62,000 bases of DNA. It comes from Zygnema cylindricum (lineage: Eukaryota > Streptophyta > Zygnematophyceae > Zygnematales > Zygnemataceae). The DNA is taken from NCBI GenBank assembly GCA_037447655.1, contig JBBHKE010001044.1:1-62000 (forward strand), given 5' to 3'. The notes below the pieces were generated by a model, which saw only the letters and a list, made by a program, of their open reading frames with translations, made no database searches and had not been told where the DNA came from. This document shows positions 32,171 through 43,916 of this stretch, in pieces; within the stretch, counting starts at the first letter, position 1; the number at the start of each line of letters is the position of its first letter. The translations under genes and the position numbers were made by a program.

Positions 32171-33185
32171 TGCAATTCTGTGTCCTCCATTGGACTACAA
32201 AATACAGGAAGCCTCTAGATAGTATTTAACTAACCCACTTTAAGCCACGTCCACTTCTGCCCAAGAAAGCAAACTGACAATTTGACTGCACCCTTGTGCA
32301 GCCTGGACTCCCTTGAGTTGTAGCAAAAAGAATCACTAAAAACGGCCAACCAGCCGATAAGTTATGAGGCAGTAAAAATGCCAATTTGTACAAACTCATA
32401 AAGGGAGAGGTGACTACCTACCAAAATTTTCTAAGTCCTGATTCTCTCTAATAACTCCTATCTACTGAAGTACGGACCAATCAGATTATTGTATCGTACA
32501 CAAAAGTACTACTGCCGATGTACCTTTTGTACGACCTATGTACGATAAGGCTATTAAGTGGACGCGTGTCCGCTTTTCACTCGTCCGTACGTTCCTCGGA
32601 ATTCCTATGACCGAATGTCATCTCTCCACGTGGCTCCAGGTCATGCCACGTCACAAAACGCCAAAGTGACCACTCCGAGATTTCGGCGATGATGTGCGCC
32701 GTTGGATTTTATGCAAAACGCAATCTTAGCCGTAATAAATACTTGCGCGACATTTGTTCCGATGTCGAAATAAAATGCGTGGTATCCGTTTTGAATTAGC
32801 GTCGTACGACGTACTTTATAAAACTGAATCTATGTACGTCGTATACAATTCTAGTTAAATGAATTTTCTCCACTCGAACTAATCACATACCATAGTACTT
32901 AGCATTTGGTCCTAGTCTATTAGGATAAAGCTGACCGCTACCGGTCAACGCGACGAACCGCAGGTACCGGGATCAAATCTCTGGTCCGTCAAGTATATTT
33001 TTAGTAACCTACTAAAAATAGCTGTCTGTTGAACTAAGGCAGCCATGGATCAACCTCTCTCTCTTACATTCAGTGACTACAACAAGTATGGGAGCTAGAG
33101 AGCAGGCTGTCGGTTCTTTTTTTTTTCCTTTTATAAAAACATATTTAAACCTAGAAAATACTCTAGAAAGCTATAAATTTCAACA
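32171..33185 (-). mobile_element. 3' LTR of element G
   Basis: 1015 bp. On the - strand it starts TGTTGAAATTTATAGC after the polypurine tract and ends ...GGACACAGAATTGCA. It contains TCCACGTGG near 32625 and repeated GTAC words near 32490-32550. Confidence 0.9.
32908..33002 (+). other. tRNA-like Pol III unit in G 3' LTR
   Basis: TAGGATAAAGCTGACC near 32921 is a diverged A box, GGGATCAAATCTC near 32969 is the B-box variant, and TTTTT is at 32998-33002. It is antisense to the element. Confidence 0.5.
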
Positions 33186-35060
33186 CTCCCCTTATTTTCT
33201 AGTCTTATTTTAATTTTTCTTTCAATCCGCATTTTTTCCCAACAATATTTTAATTTAGGAGAGGGCACAGGTTTGGTAAACATATTAGCCACCATTTCTT
33301 CATCAGGTCTATACACAAGATTTAAAATTTTATTTTCTACTTTTTCCCCCACGAAGCTTAATCTTATGTCCATATGTTTTGCTTTGAAATGGTGTTTTGG
33401 ATTTGCTGCAATTGCAATTGCAGCTTGGCTATCGCAAAAACTTTCATGCACCACCTCCTTCATAAATCCTAATTCTTGTAACAATGATTTCACCCACATT
33501 CGTTCTTTTACAGCAAAACAAGACGCCATATACCCAGCCTCCATAGTAGACTGAGCAACCACCTTTTGTTGCTTACTGCTCCAACAGCAAGCACCTTCCC
33601 CCACATACAAAACATATCCAGAAGTGCATCTTCTCATTGGTGCATCCCCATAACTGGCATCACTCCAAGTGGTGATATCAGTGTGCTCCCCTCCCAAATG
33701 CAACCATAATTCTCTGGTTCCAACCTGATATCTCATGACTCTCTTGGCTGCCTCCCAGTCTCCTTCCTAGGATCATTAAGACTCCTAATGAGTACTCCAA
33801 CTGCTGTCGCTATGTCCGGCCTGGTACAGTTAATAAAATAAATTAAACTTCCTACGACCTGTCTATAAGGGATAGACTTCATAAACTCTCTCTCCTCTGG
33901 ACTCATCTGATCATCTAAGATCATCACTCCTCCTTCTACACTCCCATCACTTACTTTTTTCAAGTCCATGGGAGTGGTACAACTGTTAGCATTTTCCATC
34001 TGGAATTTCTCAAGCATATTACCTATTGCTTCTTTTTGAGTAAGTCTGATAATCTTCTTCCCCCTATCTCTCTCCATTTGGATCCCCAAAATATATTTTG
34101 CCTCCCCTAAATCCTTCATATCAAATCTGCCCCTAAGATCTTTCTTTAGCCTATTGATATTCTCCAAAGACTTACTTAACACAAGTAGATCATCCACATA
34201 AATTGCAATAAAAATGACACCATTCTCATCTTCAAACATATAGATAGAATGGTCAGAGCTGATCCGGTTGTATCCCAGATCGGTGAGAAACTCATCTAGT
34301 TTCTTTTTCCACTGTCGGGGAGCCTGTTTCAGTCCATATAAGGACTTTATGAGCCCGCAGACTTTGCTCTCTTCTCCTTCTTCCACAAACCCCTCGAGTT
34401 GCCTCATAAAAATTTCTTCCTCTAACTCACCATTAAGAAAAGCAGTCTTAATGTCCATCTGGTGTATTTCCATGTCTTCGCTGCGGCCAAACTGAGGAGA
34501 ATCCTTACCGATGGGAACTGAACACCTGGAGCAAAGGTCTCCTCATAGTCAATCCCCTCTTTTTGGGTGAACCCCTTCGCTACCAATCGAGCCTTATACC
34601 TCTCAATTGTATTATCTGGGTTTAGTTTTAGTTTAAATACCCATTTACATCCAATAGTTTTTCTGTCTGGAGGGCAATCCGCTAGTTCCCAAGTATTTGC
34701 TTCCATGATAGAAGTCATCTCATCATTTATGGCTCTAATCCATCTTTCTTTCTCTGGACTATTCACTTCCTCTAAGTAAGACTGAGGCTCATCTGGGTGA
34801 GATAGCTTAGTTACCTTATGGGCAGCTTATTTTTCCTGTATCCTTTTGCTGCTCGTCCTTCCTCCCTCAAACTCCAAAGCTGGAATGGATGGAAGTCTTG
34901 GATTTCTTTTCTCTGTCTCATCGGCTCCCCTGTCCATAGAAACCGGTTCTTGTCCCGCTTCTTCTATCTCCTCGAATTCCATAGGAGTATGTGAGGTTTC
35001 CGGTGAGTCTCCTGTATCTTGGATCTCCCCTGAATCTGTAATCACGGTTTCATTCATGTC
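33186..35060 (-). pseudogene. pol: Copia RT-RNase H, element G
   Basis: RNase H at 33131-33736 has W-S-D-A-S-Y-G-D-A-P-M, S-T-M-E-A-G-Y and F-C-D-S-Q. RT at 33733-34473 has H-Q-M-D-I-K-T-A-F-L-N-G-E, G-L-K-Q-A-P-R-Q-W, an intact Y-V-D-D-L-L and L-G-E-A-K-Y-I-L-G. The RT N-terminus at 34422-34766 and the linker at 34827-35057 follow. The parts are separated by single frameshifts or stops (near 33735, 34470, 34828), so the catalytic residues survive though the frame does not. Confidence 0.92.
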
Positions 35061-35360
35061 CCTTTCGAGAACGACCGAATTCTCATCACTTTCGGACTCA
35101 AATCAGATCCTTATCTTCTTTGTATATTTAAAGGGGTCAAATGACTTCCCTTCATCCATGACAACTAAGTGTTTGACCAGAATGATATCTTTATTTGCTA
35201 AGTCATAGACTCTTTATCCCTTAACATCCTCATCATATCCCACAATGTATCCAGGTTTTCCCTTAGCATCTAGTTTCCAGTTTTTCCTATCCGTGTCAAG
35301 ACTGTAAACTTGGCTACCAAATACTTTAAGGTGTGAGATATCTGGTTTCCTTCCAACCCA

Positions 35361-37109
35361 TCACTCATAAGGTGTCACTCCCTTTATAGCTGAGGTAAGG
35401 ACTCTATTCTTAATGTAGTTGGCACAGTTCATTGCTTCTGCCCAAAATCTCTTTCCTATTATCTTGTCGGCCAACATACTGCGTACACTATCTCCTAATG
35501 TTCGATTTGCCCAAAATCTCTTTCCTATTTTCTTGTCGGCCAACATACTGCGTACTCTATCTCCAAATGTTCGATTTAACCTCTCAGCTACGCCATTTTG
35601 TTTCGGGTTATATGGTACAGTTTTTTGGTGGTTCACTCCCTCATCTCTCATATATTCCTCAAACTCGTTAGAGGTATATTCCCCCCCATTATCACTCCTT
35701 ATCCTCTTAATGGGGGTTTCATGCAACTTCTCACTCCAAGCTTTATATTCTTTGAAGTAAGTTGATGCTTCAGACTTTGTTTTCAGAAAGTAAACTCTAG
35801 AGTATCTAGACCAGTCATCAATTATTGTCATCATAAACCTCTTTCCTCCAACCGAAGGTACTTTTGCAGGCCCCCAAATATCTGTGTGGACCAAATCTAA
35901 CACTTTCTCTCCTCTATATGTGGCGACTTTGGGAAAGGGAAGTTTGTGAGCCTTACTTTGAGCACAACCACTACAATCATCCATCATTTCATTATCCCCA
36001 ATCGGAATGCCATCTACTACCCGAAGTTTTTTCATTTCCCTTAACCTATCAAAATGCACATGCCCCAACCGCTTATGCCAAATCATCACCTTAGGAACAC
36101 CAACATAGTAAGCATTCTTCTTTTCATTACTCAGGTTAAGCCTAAACATTCCTTGGCTACCCTTATCTGCTGTGAAGTAAACTTCATCCCCATACTTAGC
36201 TGTAAAGACTCCCTTTCTAGTGAAGGTATCAAACTCTTTGTCATCTAACACAGACGTAGAGACAAGATTTTTACTCAGCTGAGGAATGTAAAGTACATCT
36301 GAGAATGTAAGTATAGAAGTCTTACCCTCCACTAAGACTTTCAGATCTACTGATCCCACTAGATCTGTAGTAACCACTCTCCCATCACCATACTCTATCG
36401 CTATAGTAGGAATCTTTCTTAGCTTAGTTAAGAGTTCTTTATCAGGACACATATGCATGGATGCACCTGAGTCGATGATCCATCCTTCCTGTGGAGCTTC
36501 CCGAATTGCTCCAAGGGCACACTTCTGCCTCCGAGGGATCTTCTGCTCCTCCAGACTCTCGTCAAGAAGAAGCACCCCATCCTCCTCAGATGACTCATCC
36601 TCGGTTTCTCCTGACACTTTTGTAACCACAAGTGCCTTTTTCTTCCCTCCGGAAGAACCCCCTCCACGGTTTTCTTGGAGCCTCAGCTCCGACAGCTTGA
36701 CACAATCTGCAATAAAGTGTCCCAGCTTTTCGCAATAATGACAAAGACCCTTTGGGGGCCTCTGTCCCCCAGAATTATCTCTTTCCCCTCTATAAGGTTT
36801 CTTCGGGTCCTTCCCCCATCGGTCCCCTTCTGTTGCTAGAGCTTGAATGCTCTTTCCTCCTCTCCTAATCTCCATTGTGTTTTCTTGCACAAGTATCATC
36901 CTGACTACTGTGTTCCATTTCCATGAACTATCAAGCATTCCCTGTACTCGATACACTATGTTTTCGAACTCATCTGGTAATTTCATGATAAGGGTGTTAA
37001 CTTTCATTTTCTTTGTACCTGTCCACCCGGCACTTTCCATTTCCATATACAAACAAGAAAGATCATTACAGTAATCTAACATCTTTCCTCCTTTGTAAGT
37101 GTAACTCAT
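35361..37109 (-). pseudogene. pol: Copia gag C-terminus, protease and integrase, element G (582-codon frame)
   Basis: Longest open frame in the window. In order: gag UBN2 C-terminal part (residues ~1-90); zinc knuckle C-H-Y-C-E-K-L-G-H-F-I-A-D-C (~130); acidic linker (~170-200); protease W-I-I-D-S-G-A-S-M-H-M-C, intact (~215); GAG-pre-integrase zinc motif W-H-K-R-L-G-H and C-S-G-C; integrase core with H-T-D-I-W-G-P, S-D-N-G-G-E-Y and Q-N-G-V-A-E-R. All three DDE residues are present. A 69-bp duplication follows the core. The frame ends at a stop where E-R-W is expected (Y-E-stop near 35363), so integrase lacks its C-terminal part and the polyprotein is interrupted. Upstream, gag is broken by a stop near 37195 and by element E. 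Confidence 0.93.
35440..35577 (-). repeat. 69-bp in-frame tandem duplication in integrase of G
   Basis: 35440-35508 and 35509-35577 are tandem copies with four or five differences. They repeat 23 residues (N-R-T-F/L-G-D...K-R-F-W-A) directly after the catalytic Glu. The frame is kept. Confidence 0.95.
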
Positions 37110-37320
37110 AGCTTTTGCTCAGCCAACAGGAGCTCCTAAATAGTTCCAGCTCTATAAATCTCCACTAAACTCTCCCACAACTCCTCGGCCTTCTAAATGT
37201 GAAGATGAGGAGTGGCCAAACCTTGAGTGAGGTGCCTCAGAATGAAGTTCTTGGCAGCCATGTTTACATCCTCCCACATTTGAGTATCGTTCTCCATGGT
37301 CTTCACGGTCGCGGCTCTCG
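37110..37320 (-). pseudogene. gag: Copia gag middle part, element G
   Basis: Contains M-W-E-D-V-N-M-A-A-K-N-F-I-L-R-H-L-T-Q and a stop in place of Lys near 37195. It ends at the E insertion (ATACT duplication at 37321-37325) and resumes at 43917. Confidence 0.88.
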
Positions 37321-37325
37321 ATACT

Positions 37326-38432
37326 TGTTGTTGTACAACCACCGTTGCAGGCGGAGAACCAGCAGTAGTAATAGAAGTAGACATGAAAAACAACAGAAAC
37401 TATCAAAGTACCTACTCAACAGCCAACTTTGAACTGACACAAATTATGACTCAGAGAGCCAATATGTTTCAAATTGGACACAGTGATACGCAATACAGTA
37501 AACTGACAATTTCCAAAATTGCAGCCCAAATGACTTAGTCAACCATAAGATATGATGTCTGGAAGTTTCCCAAAAACTGCCCTTAGAAAATCATATTCCC
37601 AAAACTGGATGATACAAAATTGGCTAAGTCCTAGAATATATACTCACAGTGAGTATCTACTGGTCACACTAATTCAGGTGATCGTACTACGGAACTATCT
37701 TGACTAACGACAAAGTATCCAGCCTGTACTTTACTGACCTAGAGTACCTCCACAAACCTAATTATTATTTTCCAAAAAACCTAATTAATGAAACACTAAT
37801 TTTTAATACACTAAACTACAAAACTTTGTTAATCAATTATTTTCAGGTGACGAACCGTACAAAATGTTCCAGGTGCTGAGTCATAGTAGTCTCTAAAGTC
37901 AAGCCGACTTTCGTAGTGTAGTACGAAGCACCAGAGTGCTTCGTCACTTGTGGTCCCACGTGAATCACCCCTCGTCACTCATGGTCCCACGTAAATCACG
38001 CTTCGTCACTTGCGGTCCCACGTGAGTCATGCTTGTGGTCCCAGGTGAATCGCGTCCGTCGACGTCTCTTAGAATTAATGTTCGTAAGGCGTACCGTACA
38101 ATTTATTTCCGAAATATCCGGACGTCACCATTTAATGATCATAAAAACATCCCATACTATATACTTCCAAAATATCCGTATGAATCCAGAAATAGCTGTA
38201 GCATATATTTTCCGAGATATCCGGATCAGATTCCGTTCGTCTGATCTGGCGATTCCAATTGATTGTTGCGTGACGCGTGTCGACGCCACTCTGTAAAACC
38301 TGCAGAGGTACAATACACTCTATTGTACTTTGCCTACTGTAACACTAATAAAGGTAAGTCTTATATACACCTTCTTTAAAAAACTATTCTAAGTCTACTC
38401 TATTTATTAACTAAAGATTTCAAATCTCAACA
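37326..38432 (-). mobile_element. 3' LTR of element E
   Basis: On the - strand it begins TGTTGAGATTTGAAATC after the polypurine tract (AAAGATTTAGGGGAG) and ends ...GTTGTACAACAACA. It contains an array of 31-bp repeats and, near 38356, a TATATAAG word on the - strand. No tRNA-like unit is seen. Confidence 0.92.
37938..38053. repeat. 31-bp tandem repeats with G-box cores in E 3' LTR
   Basis: Three full 31-bp units (37938-37968, 37969-37999, 38000-38030) and a partial fourth (to 38053) share TCGTCACTTGTGGTCCCACGT. Units one and three carry CCACGTG; TGACG is on the opposite strand of each full unit. These are classic plant bZIP/bHLH binding cores, so an enhancer array is plausible. The same array is at 43418-43533. 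Confidence 0.85.
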
Positions 38433-40240
38433 CTCCCCTAAATCTTTAGACTTAGTTACTCACTTAGTCCTACAGCTTTTGTTGAAAACTGCAACTTAGG
38501 AGCAGGGAGGGCTTTTGTTAACATGTCAGCCACCATCTTCTCATCAGGTAAATAACACAGCTTAATGACTTTTGCAAGTACTTTTTCCTTGACAAAGTGA
38601 AGTCTAACATCCATATAATTACTTTTAAAATGATGGCTTGGGTTAGAGGCAATGGCAATGGATGCCTGGTTGTCACACCAAATAGACTGAGGACCTGTTT
38701 GCATGTACCCAAGTTCCTGTCAAATAGACTTGACCCATAGGAGCTCCTTGAGGGCCGAAGCTGCTGCCATATATTCAGACTCCATTGTGGATTGAGCTGT
38801 AACCTTTTGTAATTTGCTACTCCAGTAGCAAGTTCCATCTCCAATCTTAAGTACAAAACCAGTTGTAGATTTCCGGCTTGGCATGTCCCCATAGCTTGCC
38901 TCGCTCCACGTCTTTATTTTCACCACTCCTCCTCCGAGTTGAAGCTTGAGATTTCGAGTTCCTGCAAGATATCTCAACACCCTTTTCGCTGGTTCCGAAT
39001 CTGCCCTTTTAGGATTCTGCAGACTTCTACTCAAGACTCCTACAACTGCTGCAATGTCGGGTCTCGTACAATTCATAAAATATATAAGACTTCTGACAAC
39101 CTGTCTCTATGGCTTTGAAGCCATAAACTCTTCCTCCCTTGTCTCTAGACTCCCACCAACCATTATGCCTGAATGTGTATCAATCCCTTCCAATTTCTGC
39201 CTGAATTCCATAGGAGTTACGGATCCTTTTACATCTCGCATTTTAAAATCTTTCCAACATGTTACCTATTGCTTCTTTCTGAGTCAACATAATTAGCCTC
39301 TTGTTTTTGTCTCTTTCTACTTGTATTCCTAAAATGTATTTGGCCTCACCAAGGTCCTTCATCTCGAACCTAGACCTTAAAGCCGCTTTAATGCGGTTTA
39401 TTTCATCCATTGACTTACTTATTAATAATAGATCATCCACATATACAACAATGTAAATTACCCCATCCTCTCCTTGTAGAACATATACAGAATGATCTGA
39501 GCTAATTCTGTTAAAACCTAACCCAGTGAAAAACTCATCTAACTTCAGATTCCACTGACGCGGGGCTTGTTTTAGCCCATACAAAGATTTCATCAATTTA
39601 CACACTAATTCTTCCTTTCCCTTTTCAACATACATTTCAAGTTGTTTCATATAAAGTGTTTCTTCTAACTCTCCATGCAAGAAAGCAGTTTAAACATCCA
39701 TCTGATGTATTTCCATATTCTCTATAGCCGCTAGACTTAGCAGATTTCTGACAGTGGGAAATCTAACAACTGGGGAGAAGGTTTCCTCAATACCTTCTTT
39801 TTGATTATATCCCTTGGCCATTAGTCTGGCCTTATACCTTTCGATGGTGTTGTCCGGGTTCAGCTTCACCTTGAATACCCATTTGCTGCCGATGGCTTTC
39901 CTGCCCGGAGTAAGATCCACTAGCTCCCATGTCTGTGCCTCCATAATGGACTTCATTTCATCGTTTGCCGCCTCGATCCACTGATTTCTCTCAGGTGATG
40001 AGAAGGCCTCCTGGATCGTTAGAGGCTCCTCTGTAGCTGCAAAAAATACAAAATGAGAGCTTGCTTGCAGACGGCTGCTAGATCTCTTTCCCCCCAGAAA
40101 TTCTAAGTCTGAGATTGTCGGCAACCTCTGATTTTTCTGTTTAGTTTGACCCGTAACTTGATCTGGTACAGAATGTGTAGTAGTTCCTTCCACCTGCGAT
40201 GTAGCTTGTGGTGAAGCATCCTGTAAAGGCACCAGAGGAA
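38433..40240 (-). pseudogene. pol: Copia RT-RNase H, element E
   Basis: RNase H at 38456-39076 has W-S-E-A-S-Y-G-D-M-P-S, S-T-M-E-S-E-Y-M-A-A and W-C-D-N-Q, with one in-frame stop near 38719. The first catalytic Asp of RNase H reads Glu (W-S-E-A). RT lies at 39243-40232: motif A Q-M-D-V followed by a single stop (AAA to TAA) near 39690, then T-A-F-L-H-G-E, G-L-K-Q-A-P-R-Q-W and an intact Y-V-D-D-L-L. A frameshift lies near 39243. Few lesions for its length. Confidence 0.92.
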
Positions 40241-41660
40241 CTGAAGGAAGAGGTGTCCCACTTGCCGGTGGAAAGTAGACTCGCTGCGTATGGTGAAAAA
40301 TGACATATTCTTACTTTTCTTTTGTCGGTTGTTCTGGCACTTTAAAAAGGTCAACCGAATCCTGATCATCTTTAATTTGGATATTTCTAGAAACAATCAC
40401 TTTTACAAAAACTCTATATCCTTTCGCATTTTCATCATACCCCATAAAAATCCCAGGTAAGCCTTTAGGCTCCATTTTCCATCTATCCTTATAAGTATCT
40501 AAAATAAAACACTTGTTGCCAAAGATCTTAAAGTGACTAACATCAGGTTTTTCCCTTGTCCAAAGCTCATAAGGTGTTGTGCTAACAGACCTAGAAGCAA
40601 TTCTATTTTTTAAATAAACAGCACAGTTAAGTGCTTCAGCCCAGAATTTCAAATCTAGCCCTTTATCTGCAAGCATGGATCGAGCACTCTCTGTCAATGT
40701 CCTATTTAATCTTTCAGAAACACCATTTTGTTCCAGTGTATATGGAACTGTAAGATTGTGACTGATACCTTCCTGAAGGAGAAATTCTTCGAATTCCTTC
40801 GATGTGCATTCTCCCCCGTTGTCCGATCTTACCGCCAATATTGGCACTCCATGAAGCTTTTCCGCCCACGCTTTGTAGTGTTTGAAGTGAGTAAACCCTT
40901 CACTCTTATGTTGCATGAAGTTAACTTTGGTGTACCTCGTGTAGTCATCTGTGAATGTGACCATATAGTGGACCCCTCCAGCCGAAGCCACTTGTGAAGG
41001 ACCGAGAACATCAAAATGGATGAGCTGCAGAACATTTTCCGATCTATGGTCTGTTTCTTGTGGAAATGGCAATTTGTTGATCTTGCCGAGTGAACAACCA
41101 TCACATGTTTTTATAGGATGAGATGTGAGAGAAACTCCATCAACTTTTCCTAAATTTTCCATTTTCTTTATACTATCATAATTCATGTGTCCTAATCTCT
41201 TATGCCACAACTCATTATCAGATTCGACACTGGAGTAGAGAACATCATTTTCTTTATATTCAGCCATGTCCATCCGGTACATTTTGCTAGCATCTCTAGT
41301 TCCTGTTACTGCGACTTTCCCTTTCTTGCTAACAACCTGTCTTCCTCCTTTCAAAACAACTTCAAAGCCTTTGCTCTCCACTAATGATGTAGAAAAAAGG
41401 TTTTTCTTGAAATCTAGAACATACAAACATTGTGAAGGGTTCTCTCTACCGACTTTCCCCCCACATCTACCATTAATGATACATCACCCTGAGCTGAGGT
41501 TTGAACACTCATGCCGCAAGCATAGTAGATACTCTTTGGAGATGTTTGCTGCAGATTCGTAAAAGCCGCCTTGTTCCAACACATGTGGGCAGACGCTCCA
41601 GTGTCCATGATCCATCCCGCATCCTTTTGACCCTCCATTGCAGCCGCCATAGCAAATAAG
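40241..41660 (-). pseudogene. pol: Copia protease-integrase, element E
   Basis: The protease at 41414-41650 has an intact M-D-T-G-A-S. It is followed, after a frameshift near 41425, by a 371-codon frame (40311-41426). That frame holds the zinc region L-W-H-K-R-L-G-H...C-D-G-C and the integrase core H-F-D-V-L-G-P, S-D-N-G-G-E-C and Q-N-G-V-S-E-R. All DDE residues are present. The C-terminal domain shows G-Y-D-E-N-A-K-G-Y-R. A single stop near 40311 separates it from the RT frame, which is in the same phase. Confidence 0.93.
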
Positions 41661-41670
41661 TCCGCCGAAT

Positions 41671-41934
41671 CGTGTGACGTGTCTCAAGACACCTTCAATC
41701 GGAGTTACGTGCCAAAATTTTGGTGTGAACAAGACCTGTTTTCCGATGAGTTATGAAGAAATCATCGCAATAGGCAAAATGTTACAAATGCTCCGGTGGG
41801 AATAGGCTACCAGAGCATTTGTAACTTTTTGCCTATTGCGATGATTTCCCATAACACATCTAAAAACTGGTCTTGTTCACACCAAAATTTTGGCACGTAA
41901 CTCCGATTGAAGGTGTCTTGAGACACGTCACACG
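41671..41934. mobile_element. Foldback/hairpin insertion in gag of E
   Basis: A 264-bp near-palindrome centred at about 41802. The ends CGTGTGACGTGTCTC and GAGACACGTCACACG are exact, and about 65 outer bases per arm match closely. Inner arms match less well and a short loop (GGTGGGAATAGGCTACC) remains. Element B has no such sequence at the equivalent place near 7190, so it was inserted into E. No clear target duplication is visible, and a few codons of gag seem to be missing at the site. Confidence 0.88.
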
Positions 41935-42863
41935 CTTCAAAGACTCATCAACATCAGTCACAGAAGCTGAAAAAATAGCATTTCCACGAGATGGATTTCC
42001 GGAAAAACCTTTGTGATACTAACTCTGTTGCCAACCTTGCCTGTATAAACCTGTCTCATTAGCCTTCTTCAGTTTAGGACAGTACCTGTATCCATGACCC
42101 TTCTCAGAACAATAGAAACAAGTAGTAGTAGATGGCCTATTCTGCCTCTGATTATACTGATTCTGAATCTGGTTGAACTGATTCCTATTCTGATTGAATT
42201 GATTTCTTTTGTCAAAATCTGTTGCAAATGCCTCAACCTTTCCTTCTCCCTCAAGGATTTTAGTGTTTGTTTCTTCCTCCAATATAAGATAATACGCTAA
42301 CTGAAATGACCAGCTAGCTTTATCATGACTCTTTAATTGAACAAACACACCCTTCATGCTACTAGAGAGACCTCTAATAAGCAAAGCCGCTTGTTGAAAC
42401 TCATGAAATGACCCCCAACAGAAGAGTGAGCATCAATGAGCGCACGAAAATTGTCACAATACTCAACCATAGTTCCCCCCGTGTATTTGTATCCCCAAAT
42501 TTTTCCAGCCACCAAAAGCTCCTCTTGGACATTCGCTTTCTCAAAAGCAATTTTGAGGGATGTCCAAATTTCCCTCGCCTTCTTCATTTTCAGTCGGGAC
42601 ATGACCAAATTTTCTGAAATACAAAGAATTAGATTGTTCCTTGCCATTGAATTCTTTTAAGCCCAAGTTGAATATGTTTCATTAAGGGAGCCATCCAAGA
42701 CCCCCAATAAGTCAGCAGTTTCAAACGATGATTCAACCACCGTCGCCCAGTACGCATACTTTTGGCCATTGAAGATTGGAATTCTTGACGAAAGGCCCAT
42801 AACCTGTTGTTCTACAACCACCATTGCAGGCGGAGAACCAGCAGTAGTAGTAGAAGTAGACAT
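41935..42863 (-). pseudogene. gag: Copia gag, element E
   Basis: Starts at ATG 42863, 59 bases inside the LTR (M-S-T-S-T-T-T-A-G), and reads across the LTR edge and PBS (E-Q-Q-V-M-G-L-S-S). A stop near 42657 and a shift near 42380 break it. The UBN2-type region (W-T-S-L-K-I-A-F-E-K-A-N) lies near 42540. An Asn/Gln-rich stretch lies near 42130-42200. An intact zinc knuckle C-F-Y-C-S-E-K-G-H-G-Y-R-Y-C lies near 42075-42120. The foldback element cuts the end. Confidence 0.9.
42794..42804 (-). promoter_or_regulatory. Primer-binding site of E (shorter match)
   Basis: On the - strand GGTTATGGGCC follows the LTR's terminal CA directly. It is the same initiator tRNA anticodon region as in A and G but only 11 bases match. 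Confidence 0.7.
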
Positions 42864-43911
42864 GAAAAACAGCAGAAACTATCAAAGTACCTACTCAACA
42901 GCCAACTTTGAGATGACACGAATTATGACTCAGAAAGCCAATATGTTTCAAATTGGACACAGTGATACACAATTCAGTAAACTAACAATTTCCAAAATTG
43001 CAGCCTAAATGACTTAGTAAATCATAAGATATGATGTCTGGAAGTTTCCCAAAAACTGCCCTTAGAAAATCATATTCCCAAAACTGGATGATACAAAATT
43101 GGCTAAGTCCTAGAATATATACTCACAGTGAGTATCTACTGGTCACACTAATTCGGGTGATCGTACTACGGAACTATCGTGACTAACGACAAAGTATCTA
43201 GCCTGTACTTTACTGTACCTAGAGTACCTCCAAAAACCTAATTATTATTTTCCAAAAAACCTAATTAATGAAACACTAATTTTTAATACACTAAACTACA
43301 AAACTTTGTTAATCAATTATTTTCAGGTGACAAACCGTACAAAATGTTCCAGGTGCTTAGTCACAGTAGTCGCTAAAATCTAGCCGACTGTCGTACTATA
43401 ATACAAAGCACCTGAGTGCTTCGTCACTTGTGGTCCCACGTGAATCACCCCTCGTCACTCATGGTCCCACGTAAATCACGCTTCGTCACTTGTGGTCCCA
43501 CGTGAGTCATGCTTGTGGTCCCGGGTGAATCGCGTCCGTCGACGTCTCTTAGAATTAATGTTCGTAAGGCGTACCGTACAATTTATTTCCGAAATATCCG
43601 GACGTCACCATTTAATGATCATAAAAACATCCCGTACCATATACTTCCAAAATATCCGTATGAATCCAAAAATAGTTGTACCATATATTTTCCGAGATAT
43701 CCGGATCAGATTCCGTTCGTCTGATCTGGCGATTCCAATTAATTGTTGCGTGACGCGTGTCGACGCCACTCTGTAAAACCTGCAGAGGTACAATACACTC
43801 TATTGTACTTTGCCTACTATAACACTAATAAAGGTAAGTCTTATATACACCTTCTTTAAAAACTATTCTAAGTCTACTCTATTTATTAACTTAAGATTTC
43901 AAATCTCAACA
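42805..43911 (-). mobile_element. 5' LTR of element E
   Basis: Partner of 37326-38432, the same length and with matching edges. It contains the gag start codon. Confidence 0.93.
43418..43533. repeat. 31-bp tandem repeats with G-box cores in E 5' LTR
   Basis: Units at 43418-43448, 43449-43479 and 43480-43510 and a partial unit to 43533, colinear with the array in the 3' LTR. Confidence 0.85.
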
Positions 43912-43916
43912 ATACT

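Larger units (their letters stand above)
37326..43911 (-). mobile_element. Copia element E, complete with both LTRs, nested in G
   Basis: LTRs lie at 37326-38432 and 42805-43911 (1107 bp each), with a perfect target duplication ATACT (37321-37325 and 43912-43916). By eye the LTRs are about 94-95% identical over their first 240 bases and closer elsewhere. It is the youngest clear insertion of the G/E pair and a relative of element B. Confidence 0.95.

Noticed and set aside
37938-38053. Possible CRISPR-like direct repeats
   Set aside because: The 31-bp units are contiguous, with no spacers, lie inside a plant-type LTR, and occur in both LTRs of the element.
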